Assembly (NCBI RefSeq): GCF_028389875.1 | Contig: NC_084663.1 | Location: 205,685,876 to 205,749,875, forward strand | DNA from: Rhea pennata | Taxonomy: Eukaryota; Chordata; Aves; Rheiformes; Rheidae | Length of the DNA: 64,000 bases | Direction of reading: 5' to 3' | In this document: positions 52,821-64,000 of the stretch, one piece after another | How positions within the stretch are numbered: the first letter of the stretch is position 1 | How the letters are laid out: every line of letters starts with the position of its first letter | Position numbers and translations under genes: made by a program | Notes under the pieces: generated by a model | Seen by the model: only the letters and a program-made list of their open reading frames with translations | Told to the model about the DNA's origin: nothing | Databases searched by the model: none

Positions 52821-55526
52821 CTGCAAAAACGTGAGAACGTTAAATCAATGTGAAAGCAGTCCTAAATTTTAATATATATTCTTACATCCAACAAACCACC
52901 TACCATTTTCTAAGGAAAACTGTCTGGCCCCATTACCTTCCCTACCCTTTGTATAACATTATTCTGTTTATTGCCATACTATTTCCCAAACTCTGTTTTA
53001 TAAGACTACCAACAAAGCCAACTCCTTCACTGTATTAAAATAACCATATCAGATACATACCTGAAACAAAGAAATAGCCGCCGCCCTCCCTCTCCCCCCC
53101 CCCCCCCCCAAAAAGGGGGGGGGAACAGGAAACCAAGGGACCAAACTAAGCCATTTCTGTTTTAGCTAGTATTTTCAGCTTTCCTAGGTGACAGCTGGAA
53201 TATGCAACCTGATTCTACTTATCTTATGGTTGGTTTCCAAGATAATATATAAATGACTTATTAGAGTAAGCCTCAATTTGACACACTATTTCTAACATGG
53301 TGATAGAGAATCAAGATAAAGCTTACAGGCAGGTGGCTTAAATATACTGGAAAACATTTGGGATTTCTAGGGACAACACAGTCTCTGTAGCAACAGGATA
53401 TTATCCTCCACTTAGCAGAAGATAAGGCCTACTTGTTAGGAACAGGCAAAAACTGCTCATCATTAAGTGGGCAACTCAGTGCAGTTCCACTTGCTAGCAC
53501 CCATGGGGAATTTCACCTTCTATATCCACATGTCCATGTGAGTGAGATATGAGTCCATGTGACAATTCAGAAAATCTGTCTATGCACAGCTTATGGATGA
53601 CAGTCTGATTTTATGAACTGCATCCTTATGTTGGCCTCCTTATGTCTTACGACTGTCTTTTACTGTATATTGCTTCATGCTCCCAAAGGAGTGCTGCTGA
53701 CATATCTGCTCATGAATCCTTCTTAGTAGGAGAGAACAAAAGATTAACGCATTCTAGATAAAAAAACCACTCTACTCCAACCTCTTGGAGTTGGGGGGGC
53801 TGGAAAAGGGAAACACAACGTCCCCACAGAGGAGAACAAAGTAGTGCTAAAAGCACTTGGTAGGGGTGGTGAGGAAATCCAAAAAGATACGAAATAAATG
53901 ACATTTGGATAGCAGGGAAGAATACAGGCTAAGCTTACAAACAAGAGGGCTCTTTGGGGTGTGAGACCAAGCTAAGAGAAAATGGAACAAGTTTTTGTGA
54001 GGGTTGTGGGGAGGAGAAAGACTCTGATTTGGTGAGGATGTAATAGCAGTAGGGAGAAGAATAATCCTGGGCTACTGAAAGGAGTCAATTTAAGTTGTTT
54101 TTTTTTTTTTTTCCTTTAGGGTTTTATATTTCTTATGCTAGCTAAACTCAAGATTGACAGTTGTGGGGGCTTTTTTCAGATTTTGTGTGTGTTTGCTTTC
54201 ATTTGCACATACCGCAGAAAAGTACATGGCAGTACTCAGGATTTCCCAGAATTAGAGCTCTGGAAATGAGTTTCCCTAAACAATTGACGAAACCTGCGAG
54301 TCAGCAATGCCTTTGGCAAGCTACAGCAGATGGGGCATCATGTCTTATTTTCCCCAGAGGAGCCAGAGGCACCTGAGTCCTGGAAATGTGCCAAGGAGGC
54401 AAAGAAAAAGACAATATTACAGTCTATTTTAACCAAGGGAAACTTAGGAGCACGCAGATCTAAGAGAGTTGGTCTTAAACACAAACACAAGCTCAGTAGA
54501 GGTGAACGTGTATGTGTCTGTATACATACATACATGCATATACTTCACAGCTGTGACAAAGGCAGAAACTAAATAAATGCAAATTAGGAATTTAAGGCTA
54601 TGCATTTAAGAATAATATCTCATAGCAAAGAATATGCACAGTCATTGTCATTTCTTTGTCCTCAACAATCTGTAGCAAAGTTATTCTGCAAGGAGAATAG
54701 ACAATTTAATCCTGCCTTCATGATCATATAGAAAGGATATGTGCCTCTGTTTTAAGTAGTAGCCATGACTTCCGTAGAGAGTTTTTCCAGTTGAGCTCAT
54801 ATTTAAGAGATAGCGATCAGCTTCCCTAGCTTAGTGAATGTATTGTCTGCAGGGATGAGGCATGGATTTCTTTGTGTTGCAAGACTTTTGAAGCCAGTAG
54901 CACTTCTCTGTCCTGATAGTGGCACAGGCAACTGTATTTTGTTTTTTCCAAAAGCTGCTAATTGCCATCTATGGCAAAATGGTGATAAATCACTCTGGAT
55001 GAATAATCTAGTGAGCAAACAAAGCAGCAGAATCTGTTTAATCAAGCACTCTTTCACTTTTGGTACAGCCTGACCACTTTGTAACATCACCTCCCCAGTG
55101 ACATGTTTTGCAGAACGCTAATTAACGGCTGAGGTCTCAGCTCTGTGCTTGGTGCCACAATCTGCAGTATATTGTAATCACTCAAGTTGCATACACCACT
55201 GCATGTGTATGTTTGCATGCGCAAGAGAGAGGAGGCAGCTCATTAACACAGCAACAGCTGTCGGTATCACCACACGAGAAATCCAAAGCTGGTTTTTTTC
55301 CCCAGCCTGATCTCAACTGCTGTGTTGGTGCAGGGTGGGAACTCCAGTAGGGCAGCTGGCTTGCAGATAGGATCAAGGATAGGTTTAGGGTGAGAAGGAA
55401 GTGGAAAAACATTGGGAAGATCACTGCAGAGTGAAAAAGCAGCTATTTCACAATTATCTAGCAGCAGATTTGAAATCAACAGACATCTGCAACTCATTTT
55501 AAGTTAAAAAGTCCCACTTATCTTAC
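52821..55526 (-). other. FAT3 intron, 2.7 kb
   Basis: It contains the C16-A5-G9 palindromic simple repeat (53094-53123) and a T run near 54098-54112. Otherwise no feature was seen. Confidence 0.8.
53094..53123. repeat. C16-A5-G9 self-complementary repeat
   Basis: Sixteen C, five A and nine G form a potential perfect 9-bp C:G hairpin with an A5 loop on the plus strand. Confidence 0.9.
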
Positions 55527-55664
55527 CCTTTCTCTGTCCAATTTCTTTTTAACCTTCACAAGTCCCAGAACAGGATCAACTGAAAATTCACTGTCTCGAT
55601 CACCACTCACTATGGAAAAATGAATCTGGCCATTCAAAGGACTGTCCAGATCTTCTGCTATCAA
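55527..55664 (-). CDS. FAT3: FAT3 exon: cadherin repeat middle
   Basis: This 138-nt exon (46 codons, phase 0-0) is flanked by CAAAAAG and G|GTAAGA. It lacks an in-frame ATG of useful length and was found by reading between neighbouring exons. It encodes [20 protein letters not shown] through KKKLDRER. This is the middle of a cadherin repeat, with the DxD-type residues and the LDRE calcium-binding motif. The reading frame joins both neighbours without a shift. Confidence 0.94.
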
Positions 55665-56341
55665 CTTTTTGAGAGAAGAATAAAAATTAGCAAAACAAGT
55701 ATTATATCATCTGTACGCTACATTAACTGCTCCAACTCCCCGAAATAGGGCTTCATATTTTGTTAAACTAGTTACATATGAACTGCACACCATTATAGCA
55801 TCAAGTCAATTAAAGTTTTGTGGGAAGTGTGTTTTACTCCTCTTGGACTTTTCCAATATTCTAGCCTTAAAAATTCAGAATATTTTAACCTTAGTACTCT
55901 ATATAACCCTTTACTCCCGAAGCCAATATCTCCAAGATGAGATTATTGTGAGTTTTGGGTGAGTTTGGTCTGGCATGCCAGGCCACTAGTTACAAATATT
56001 ACGTATTTCACTGAAAAGTTGAATTCTGCCTTCCCAATAAAGCTGACTTGTTTCCAGCTGTGCTGACTCATGAAATATGATGCCTTAAAAATTCCATTGT
56101 TCTTGGATAACATATCAGGGAAAAAAAAGAAGCATCCTGTGCTACTACTTTCTTTTTTGCTGAAAACTAGTAGCTGTCTGGAAAGCAGTAGCAGACAGAA
56201 TATTGGCTAGAGAACAGGTCCAGGGATTTAAGATGCAGTAGTTATCATTATTAATTAGCATAGTAGTATTTTATGAAAGGTCATGTGACAGAACACTTCA
56301 TGGCAGTATTCTGCCTTAATGTTGAACACAGCCTAACTCAC
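55665..56341 (-). other. FAT3 intron, 0.7 kb
   Basis: A 677-bp AT-rich intron with no feature recognised. Confidence 0.85.
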
Positions 56342-56556
56342 CATTATCACAGAATCACCAACTGCGGCGTCTTCACTGATGACTGCACTGTAGACCACCT
56401 GGCTGAACTTTGGTGCATTGTCATTAACATCTGTCACATTTACGTTCACAGTCGTAACAGCACTCAGGGCTGGAGTACCTCCATCTTTTGCTTCCACTAC
56501 TAAGTAGAAATCCTTACATGATTCATAATCCAAAGCTTCAAAAATGGAAATGGCTC
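56342..56556 (-). CDS. FAT3: FAT3 exon: cadherin repeats
   Basis: This 215-nt exon starts in phase 1 (two bases complete a Gly codon, giving [14 protein letters not shown] across the junction) and ends in phase 0 at ATG|GTGAGT. It finishes one cadherin repeat with the motifs [10 protein letters not shown] and DVNDNAPKF and opens the next with [15 protein letters not shown]. The LDYE and DxNDNxP signatures are classical cadherin calcium ligands. Confidence 0.95.
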
Positions 56557-58998
56557 CTTTGAAGGAAGGGAGGAATGTCAATGGATAGCAAACAACATCA
56601 AAGATTAAGGGATCTGATTATAGCAAACAATAAAGCATGTTATTTATCACTGCAGCACAAATATATACTAAGTTATTCTAACTGTAACACTGCCAATTAA
56701 ATAAAAATGTTTGGTCAGGTTCCTACTGCTGTAATTTGATTAAAGAATGATGCAAATTGCACTTGGATTGCCTCTGCAGAAAGGACCCTCAAAAGACATA
56801 AAGCAATCAATGATTTTGGAAAATCACTTTCATCATAACTTTCAACAGAAGTGAAACATCATAATCTACCCATTTACATGGCTTCATGCATAGAATCTGT
56901 GGGAGAACTAGATGCAGAGTCTGGAAATTGTAACTAACAAGACAATGGACATTTAACCCTACCTACCTAAAATAAAGCTTGTAAAGCTGTATCAGCAAAG
57001 CAGCCTTTATTAGTGAGGTCTGATTTTACTAATATTTAAGCATGACTTAATGTCTCATGAATTAAATGCCAATAAATGAAGGATAATAGCTTTGAGAAAT
57101 CAGTTTCCTGTCATAACATGACTAAGCATGAGCTTAGCCAGTCAACCAGGTTTAAAAATTTAGGCCTCCCTTGTCCCTCATCACCCAGTCAGAGCTAAGA
57201 CTCTCTGTAACTCAACTCATTCCATGCACCAAGATCTCCTCTAGGGCAGAAATGCTTTTCATACAAGTCCTCTCTTTGTTTCTCGTGTATCCATGATCTT
57301 ACCCTTCTTCCCCCACCCCCACCCCAGTTACTAGCAATACCTTGAAGGAGGTAATATTAAGCACAGTAGCAAAGTCTTAAAACCTCAGCAAGACAAATCT
57401 TTCCAGCACGGACTCATCAGGAACAGGAATGTAAGGGAATTTAGAGGTCATTTAGTCCAACTGCTGCCCCAGGTAAATGTAACAGTTCTTGAAAATACTC
57501 ATCTATAATGTTCTTAAAAACCTCCAACATCAGGTTCTTAACCTTCTCAGGCAAGGTACTCAAGTACTTAACTATCATTAGCATCCTCTTTTTACAGGTT
57601 TGAATACTCTCATCATGCTTTTCTAGCTTGAATAGCACCAATTCCTTCAGTCCTTCCTTGCAAGTCAAATTTTACAGATCTTGGATCATTCTCTTTAATC
57701 TCATCTGGACTCTCTCTCCAAGTGAATCCCACCTTTCAGCACGACTTGCTGAATCCAGGAGCCCTGAAGAGAAGCTTCTAAGAAGCTATCAGGGGGTTCC
57801 CACTGATAAATAATGCTTCTCATACCATTTTTCAAGCCCAGATCAAGCATGCTACATCAGCATACAGCTGTCTGGAATCTCAGTTCCTGCTTCTAAACTG
57901 ATAATAATGGAGCTGTCACACATTAATGAATAATAAACATTTTTTTTCCTGTGTGATTAAGCTCCATTATGGGTTTTTGTTGATGTATCTTCTTGGCTTC
58001 ATTGTCAAATGTGAAGTTAAGTATTGCTATCTAGGCATATTTATGTTTAAATTTTGTTAGCACTAATCAACAATAGGAAGATAAAATAACATAATTGAGC
58101 GTTATCTGTTAAGTCCCTTACAAGTAAGGCAGTGGCCTGTACAGAGAGTGGAGATTTTTGCTTGCAGTAATATAAAGGATACAATGCATCATTTTGAGAT
58201 TTTCCAGGTTATAGATGTATTCAAACAAGTGTTACCTTCAGCTTTCAAAACAAAGATTGTTTAGTTCTGAAGTTCAGATGGCAAGTTTGTACTGGTCTTC
58301 TTGAATATTAAGAGAATAAGGGGATCTACTACAGAAATCACAGAAGAATCACCGATTACTGTCAGCTGCTGGATTAAAACCTCAATAAGGATAAAGAATA
58401 TATCCTACTAAAGAAATTCAAACAAAGTGAGTCATTAGGACCAAACAAAGCAGCTCTTCTTAGCATTTCTTAGAAAGAAGCAGCAGCCCTTTAAAATAAT
58501 TCCTGATGTATAACCAGAAAGAACACACAGCTGAAGTCAAGTGTCAGACAACACAAATCAGGAACAACCTAAATTAGTGGAGCCATGGACAGTTGTATTA
58601 CCGTACAGTCACTGTCTGAAACATTAGGTTTGTCAGCTATTTGGTCCTCTGACACTTGCCAAGGTCTAGATTATTGAGGCTTTACTCAACTGGTAAGCAT
58701 TACAATATTTTAAGTGATCATAACTGTAAGTTTGCACAATTTGGCTAATGAGATATCATATCTACTCTGGCTTCTACAGGCATACTAATGGAGAAAAGTA
58801 TTCTCCACTAGAGTTGGGGCAACTGAGCATGACTGCAATTTACACCAGTCTTTAATGTAAAATTGTTTTTTAAAGGTGAAACTAATTACACATTGACAGG
58901 TTCTGCATCTCTGTCTTTGGAACTCTTTTGGTCCAACTAGTTTCCTCAAAGCATTCAAGTTTTTCTGAGGCACTACAAATAAAAACCACTTTACAAAC
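56557..58998 (-). other. FAT3 intron with ancient CR1
   Basis: A 2.4-kb intron holding an old CR1 fragment at 57425-57735. The remainder is AT-rich with no exon. Confidence 0.85.
57425..57735 (-). mobile_element. Ancient CR1 LINE fragment
   Basis: The plus strand follows the reverse complement of an old CR1 3' end: TTTAGAGGTCATTTAGTCCA, AAACCTCCAACATCAGGTTC, CAAGTACTTAACTATCATTA, CACCAATTCCTTCAGTCCTT, and CATCTGGACTCTCTCTCCAA. It is strongly diverged and in the same orientation as FAT3, unlike the younger CR1 copies. Confidence 0.8.
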
Positions 58999-59388
58999 CT
59001 GTTTTTGAGTTAATCCTGAACTTTCCTTTCTCATTCCCAGATCTAATGAGATAAGTAATTTCAGCATTAGTACCAATGTCTTGGCTTGTAGCAAAAACAG
59101 AAAGGACTTCAGTGCCAGGTGAGGTGTCTTCAGGTACTGTAACAAGATAATCTCTTCTTTCAAACACAGGGGGATTGTCATTAATGTCTAGTACTGTAAT
59201 AGTAACAGTGGCAAATGAGGATAAGGTCAGCACAATGCTTTGATCTGAGGCCTTTACACTGATGTTATAGGAAGACTGTAGCTCTCTATCAAGTGGATGC
59301 TCCAAAATAATGATTCCTGATGACCGGTCAACTGAGAAGTAACCATCTGCAGAGTCTGCCAGGGAATAGACAACTTTTCTGTTCACAC
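58999..59388 (-). CDS. FAT3: FAT3 exon: cadherin repeat end and start of the next (first exon in window)
   Basis: This 390-nt exon is bounded by a CTTTCAG acceptor and a G|GTTTGT donor. It starts with the last 2 nt of a split codon and ends with the first nt of another. It encodes about 129 residues: the C-terminal part of one cadherin repeat with its DINDNPPVF calcium-binding linker, then most of the next repeat, which begins [16 protein letters not shown]. These repeats bind calcium between domains and form the extracellular rod. The preceding exon is outside the window, so the protein is partial at its N-terminus here. Confidence 0.95.
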
Positions 59389-62300
59389 CTGAAAGAAAAG
59401 CAGATGTGAAAATGATGAAGCAGAAAAAAAAAAAAATACCCTTCTCCCTGTCTAGTGGAAAAATCTGCTACCACAGCGATCATTTCCAATGTGGTTAGAG
59501 CACACGTATGTAGGAGTACCTGAGGGTACTGGCTGAAGGTTTGGGAGATCAGAACATGCTCTTCTTATTTGTCAAATCCCTGTGGATAAGTTAAGTTCCT
59601 TCCTTCTGCATGATACTATTTTAAAAAAAGACCACTTTGCAGAACTGCTACGTAATGAAATTGGATAACAGAATCCAGATATGGTCCTTGCCCAGAAAAG
59701 CTTACAACTGAATTGGATGAGACAGGCAGTATGTTGAAAATGAAATGTCTCAGAGGACATCTTGAGGAAACAGAAACGTCCAACCAGGGAAATATAAACT
59801 CACAAAAATATATCAGGTCGCATAGAATGTACACTTGCTACTAATGCTGCCCTGATTCCACTACTGAGGAGCAAAATATCATAATAAGATGACACCTGTT
59901 AGACAAAAGCTGCACCAAAGAATTCCTGCAAGAACATGGACATTTTAGAAAGAAAGTGCTCCTCCTCCCCATTTGAGAAAAAAAAATGAATTTTACAATG
60001 ATATTCTGTGTTTTTCAAATTCTGCCTGTGCTTCCCGATACAAAAATCCTATCCACCCAGCTGTTGAATATGCAGATCTCTATACTACAAGTTTTTGTCA
60101 GTAACAAGGCCTGAGGGGAAGGTAGTGACTAGCCTGTTTGCTGCACTACAGTGGGATAGCCATTTCAAATCTAATTAAAAGTGAACACAAATATAACTTC
60201 ACTCAAGATCCCTTGATGCTGGTTTATTTTATACTTTGGTCCTGGGTGCTGCATTAAGAGATTAGAACTAAAACACAAAGATCCACTAAATTGGAGAGTC
60301 TTCGTTTTTAACATCTCTCACTTGAGCATTTGCTGCCCTTTTCGAAGGAGAACAGACTTTACAAGCCTGACATTAATCAGCCAAATAAGAGCTACCAATC
60401 CCTTCTAGGCATATTTTGTTAATTTTAAATTTGTGACAGTATTATTCTGCTTTCCAGTAGCAGCAAAGCACTGTAGAAATGACTGATCAAAAGCAGTACA
60501 AATCACATTTGTTTTCTGCTTGACGTAGCAGGAGTAAAGATCCACACAAGGGGGAGCTGGGGGACTCTCTTCTTCAGTCATGCTCACATAAAAGCTAGAG
60601 CAACTACAAAGTACTAGACCCTACTCAGGTAGCATTAGGAATAACTATCTGGCCTCTTCAGGGAATAAAGTTTTTATACAGTGCTTGAGACACTAGAGTA
60701 TATTTCAGACATTCAGAGGTTTTTAAAATAAATAAAAGTTTAAATGCCTATATTGCAATGAACCAGTATTTTTATCACACCAGAACCTCTATATTCACCA
60801 AGACATCAAATATGTTATAAAAATCAGAGAGGTACTCCTTCAGCAAAACAGGCAAGGCAGACAAGGAGGGGGAAGGGGGGGGAAAAAAAAGCACTGTTAG
60901 TCCTATTTTGCACATGAGAACTGAGCTCAGCACAGAAACCAGCCTGAGACTCTTTTACGTGTTGAAACACCTAGACCCTGAGTACCCTGCAATCTGCTGG
61001 AAACCACGGTCATTGCTTCACCTAGCTCTTTTTAACGTGCATTTAAATATGCTGTCACTCGACAATCAACTAAGCTGATAAAAGTGAAACAAGAGCAAAA
61101 TGCACTGGAAAGTGGAAGGTTTTGAGGGTCTGAATGGCTAGAGATTTGCCTGTATTTCTGGCAGGGGAGCATCTTCCTCTGTCAGGAATCCTTGCTGAAC
61201 ACGGGCGTTGGACTAGATGATCTCCAGAGGTCCCTTCCAACCTTACTGATTCTATGATACTTGTCATAACAACATTTGGGCGTAATACAGAACATTTAGA
61301 TAGTATGTTCTTTAAGAGCACGAATAGCTAGAATGGGGATGGCTTACCCATGACCTGTGTCCTGAAACACTCCAAAACTTCAGCAAGAAGATCTTGCAAA
61401 GGATAGTGGAGAGGCATGATTTGGTGCATTTGACAACACATGGAATGTGTTTACGTACAAAAAGTGATAACTCCGGTGACTACAATCTGATCAAAATATA
61501 ATCAGATCACTCTCCTTGGACTCTGCTATTTAACAGTGATTAACTAACAAAATACGGCAAGTGATTGTTAGTGATCCCACAAAGGGGCCAATTCAGATAC
61601 ACATTTTGGATTTCTGGACTCTAAGATAAGGGATTTCTAGGCAGAAATTGAGAGCTACTTTTTGAAGACAAATGTTTCTCTTCCGTTGTTTTCCAAGAGA
61701 CAAATACTAGTTTGATGATGAGAACAGCCTTATTTTGCCCATAGAACCTAAAGGAAAGCCTCTTAGGGGTGAAATTGCTATTTTATATGAAGAGAAACAG
61801 AAAATCAGGATTGGAAGATCTCAGCTGGGACACTCGCAGATAACAATCCTTGATGACTTTCAAGCACAGGCAGAACTGAAGAAATACACATCTCAGCCAC
61901 CTGCTGCTTTGCTCCTTAAGTGATCTGTGGGGCTGGATTTTAATGCTTGGTTCTTGTGAGGAAAATGCATTCAGTGAGAAGCTGCTGCAGGAAAAGCACT
62001 TAGAAAAAAGCATTGAATTCTATCAGTAGCTGTCTCCCCTCAGGTTCTTGATCTGAGGATGGAAAAAAAAATGGGCAGGAGGTATAGATGAGGTAGTAGG
62101 TTATTTCTACTGAGATCCAAGATTCTCGAGTCTTATGGGCTACCACTTTCTGAGAAAGAAGCTTCTAGCAGTTTGTGCCAGTGGCAGCCCTGACATAGAG
62201 ATGATGGCAGAGCCTGATGCGATTGCAAAGGAGATCTTCTGTGAGAAGGAAACAACTGCTCCAGCCCCGTTGTTCCTGCATCAGCGATGAGAGCAATCCT

Positions 62301-64000
62301 TCCGCACTGCCTGCCCACAGCTGTCGGGGGATTAATGTTTGCAAACTGCGCTCTGTCTATTCACTTGCTCACTTAACTTCTCTGATTTCTAAGGTGCCAA
62401 TCACTAATAAAAGCTATTTGAACATGGAAAGCTTTGCAGGAATTGTTATTACTAGATAAGGATTACAGTATATTTTTTTAAAAAAATAAAGAAATAAAAC
62501 AAGTGTGTTTTACATTTAGACTTGTATTAGCATGTGATAGAGTACTGCCCTTTGCCAAATCTCTGACTTGAAGAGCTTGGGTAACTTATAGGTCTTTACT
62601 ACCTCAAATGCCATCCTTCAAGCAGTTTTTTTTTCTTGTTTTCTTCTGTACTAAAACAGAGTAGGTACTGAATGTCACAAAATGACATGTTGTGTATCCT
62701 TACTACTGCAAATAGTACCAGGCAAATAAAATACTTTTCTTTATAACATAGGGATCACATTCCTCCTTGTCTTAACTTGAAAATGGTGGCGTTACAACAT
62801 GGGTTGATCCAGACTGCCATCAATAAAGGGTTGACCATTATAACAACAGATACAATCCTCATCTAACAGTGAATTTCTGAGGTAGGCTTTACCTGCTTAC
62901 TGTATCACATAGAAATTAAGATTTATATATGATAAAGTCACTACACGGTGTACTTCTTCTTCCTGTTTTCATCTACCATCCCAAACTCAGTATCTAATAT
63001 GTTTCCTCAAGTACAGCTAGCCTACCTCTTTCTTATTTATCTGAGGAAAATGAAGTTTAACTTTGCCAGCTACTAATTTCAGCTGCTAATACAGGAGTTT
63101 CATAAGAAACCCAAACAGGAAGATTCAGGAAAGGTCACTTCTGAAAATCTTGGGAAAGGAGTAATGGCAAGCATTAAAAATAAACAATCAAGAAGTAAAA
63201 CAGAAAGCTGCCCAGAAAGAGAGCTGTAAAATTAGCTATTATTTTTCAAGTTAGCAGTGATTTGTAAGCACGATATCTGATTACTGTGCTTCCTCTTGCC
63301 TCCGTGTTTCACGGTGCGATTATTAACATTGGCATGTACCTCTGGCCTTTCCTAATTACACAAACATTAACCACAACACCAATTACTGCAAGTTAAAAGG
63401 CCACAGCTTCATTAACAGTAAACAAGACACAAAAGGCAAACAATAAACCAGATTTTATAATTCCCTACTCCACCATTTTGAGATGAAAGAGAGAAATCTT
63501 GCCAGAAGTACCTTGCTCAACTGCAGAATATATAGCCCCGTAGGGTAAGATATTTCAAGTGATTTTTACAACTTAAGCAGAAAAGCAGCCAAGTTCAATC
63601 CATACTACCTCTACAAAGACATGGTTTGACTGCTTTGTGCCATTTCTTGGGGGGAATGATGGCCCTAACACCACAAAGACCTCTTCTCACACAAGTCCTC
63701 CAAGGGAATCATGGTACCATGGGATCAAAGTATAGCCACAGCGGAAGAGACAAAGACACTAACCTCTTCCCGAATGCAAATACTGGACATATACAGCAGG
63801 CATAAGCTTTTAGTGGTATGACACCTCACACTTGCATTTCATACCTTGTTTTCCAACTCAGCTGGGTCTGTGTGTGCCACTAGCCACCTGCTGTCTTCTG
63901 CAGTGGGATGGAAGGAGTCTGGATGGTTGGTTCTCTCTCCCTCTTTTTACCAGTAGAGGTTTCTATAGTCCAGGGTTTTGGCCTACCTGACTGAACACTT
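59389..64000 (-). other. FAT3 upstream intron (partial)
   Basis: No further cadherin exon could be read on the minus strand up to the window edge, so this is intron. It includes a short CR1 tail (61195-61259) and a G/A-rich tract near 60867-60890. The stretch at 63240-63480 is rich in homeodomain-like and RUNX-like sites and may be a conserved non-coding element. Confidence 0.8.
61195..61259 (+). mobile_element. CR1 3' tail fragment
   Basis: TTGGACTAGATGATCTCCAG, GTCCCTTCCAACCTTACTG and ATTCTATGATA are the last about 60 bases of a CR1 (or of a CR1-tailed SINE). It is severely 5'-truncated. Confidence 0.88.

Larger units (their letters stand above)
5030..59388 (-). other. FAT3: FAT3 gene, 3' part (15 coding exons)
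   Basis: This is the C-terminal part of protocadherin FAT3, a giant single-pass cell-surface cadherin of the Fat family. The family acts in planar polarity and neuronal morphogenesis. Fifteen exons were placed by reading open frames, domain continuity and GT-AG borders. Every exon junction preserves phase, and the joined exons total 4,286 nt: 2 nt of a split codon, then 1,427 codons and TAA. The assignment to FAT3 rather than FAT1, FAT2 or FAT4 rests on four EGF domains with one LamG domain, the FAT3-type tail and the C-terminus ending HQTQV (FAT1 ends HTEV). Full-length FAT3 is about 4,500 residues, so the window holds roughly the last third. The promoter and first exons lie beyond the right edge. 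Confidence 0.96.

Noticed and set aside
1..64000. CRISPR array, operon, prophage or other prokaryotic system
   Set aside because: The window is an intron-rich vertebrate locus; no direct-repeat/spacer pattern or prokaryotic gene arrangement was found.

Overview
The window is vertebrate nuclear DNA and almost certainly from a bird. CR1 LINE copies ending in the ATTCTATG-type 3' repeat, a tRNA-Ile/CR1 composite SINE, old MIR-like fossils and intron-rich gene structure all point to a sauropsid. The species cannot be fixed from the sequence alone.

One gene accounts for all the coding sequence: the 3' third of the giant protocadherin FAT3, on the minus strand, transcribed from high to low coordinates. 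I placed 15 coding exons (59388 down to 5030). All have GT-AG borders and all phases agree; joined, they give one open frame of 1,427 codons plus a stop. The order is: part of one cadherin repeat and the next four; a juxta-cadherin region; EGF1; a laminin-G domain split over two exons; EGF2-4; one transmembrane helix; and a long cytoplasmic tail ending in a PDZ-ligand motif (TQV). Exons upstream of 59388 lie outside the window.

Region by region: 1-5029 is the 3' UTR and downstream flank, with a 36-base T tract in the message 26 bases after the stop. 5030-15507 encodes the transmembrane segment and tail, including three consecutive frame-neutral exons (114, 60 and 36 nt). 18957-40079 encodes the EGF/LamG module over long introns. 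48088-59388 encodes the cadherin repeats. 59389-64000 is the next intron, with no exon seen.

Repeats: an internally deleted CR1 (about 16150-18773) keeps ORF1 esterase and ORF2 endonuclease remnants. There are also a 5'-truncated CR1 (31589-32146), a CR1 tail (61195-61259), two ancient CR1 fragments (2110-2315 and 57425-57735), the tRNA-CR1 SINE (36301-36444), a hAT-like nonautonomous DNA transposon (6716-7334), three MIR-like fossils and several simple repeats.

No bacterial-type system, CRISPR, virus or second gene was seen. The points most worth following up are the frame-neutral cytoplasmic exons, the dense GCATG (RBFOX-type) motifs around the 36-nt microexon, three WIRS-type motifs in separate tail exons, and the composite SINE.
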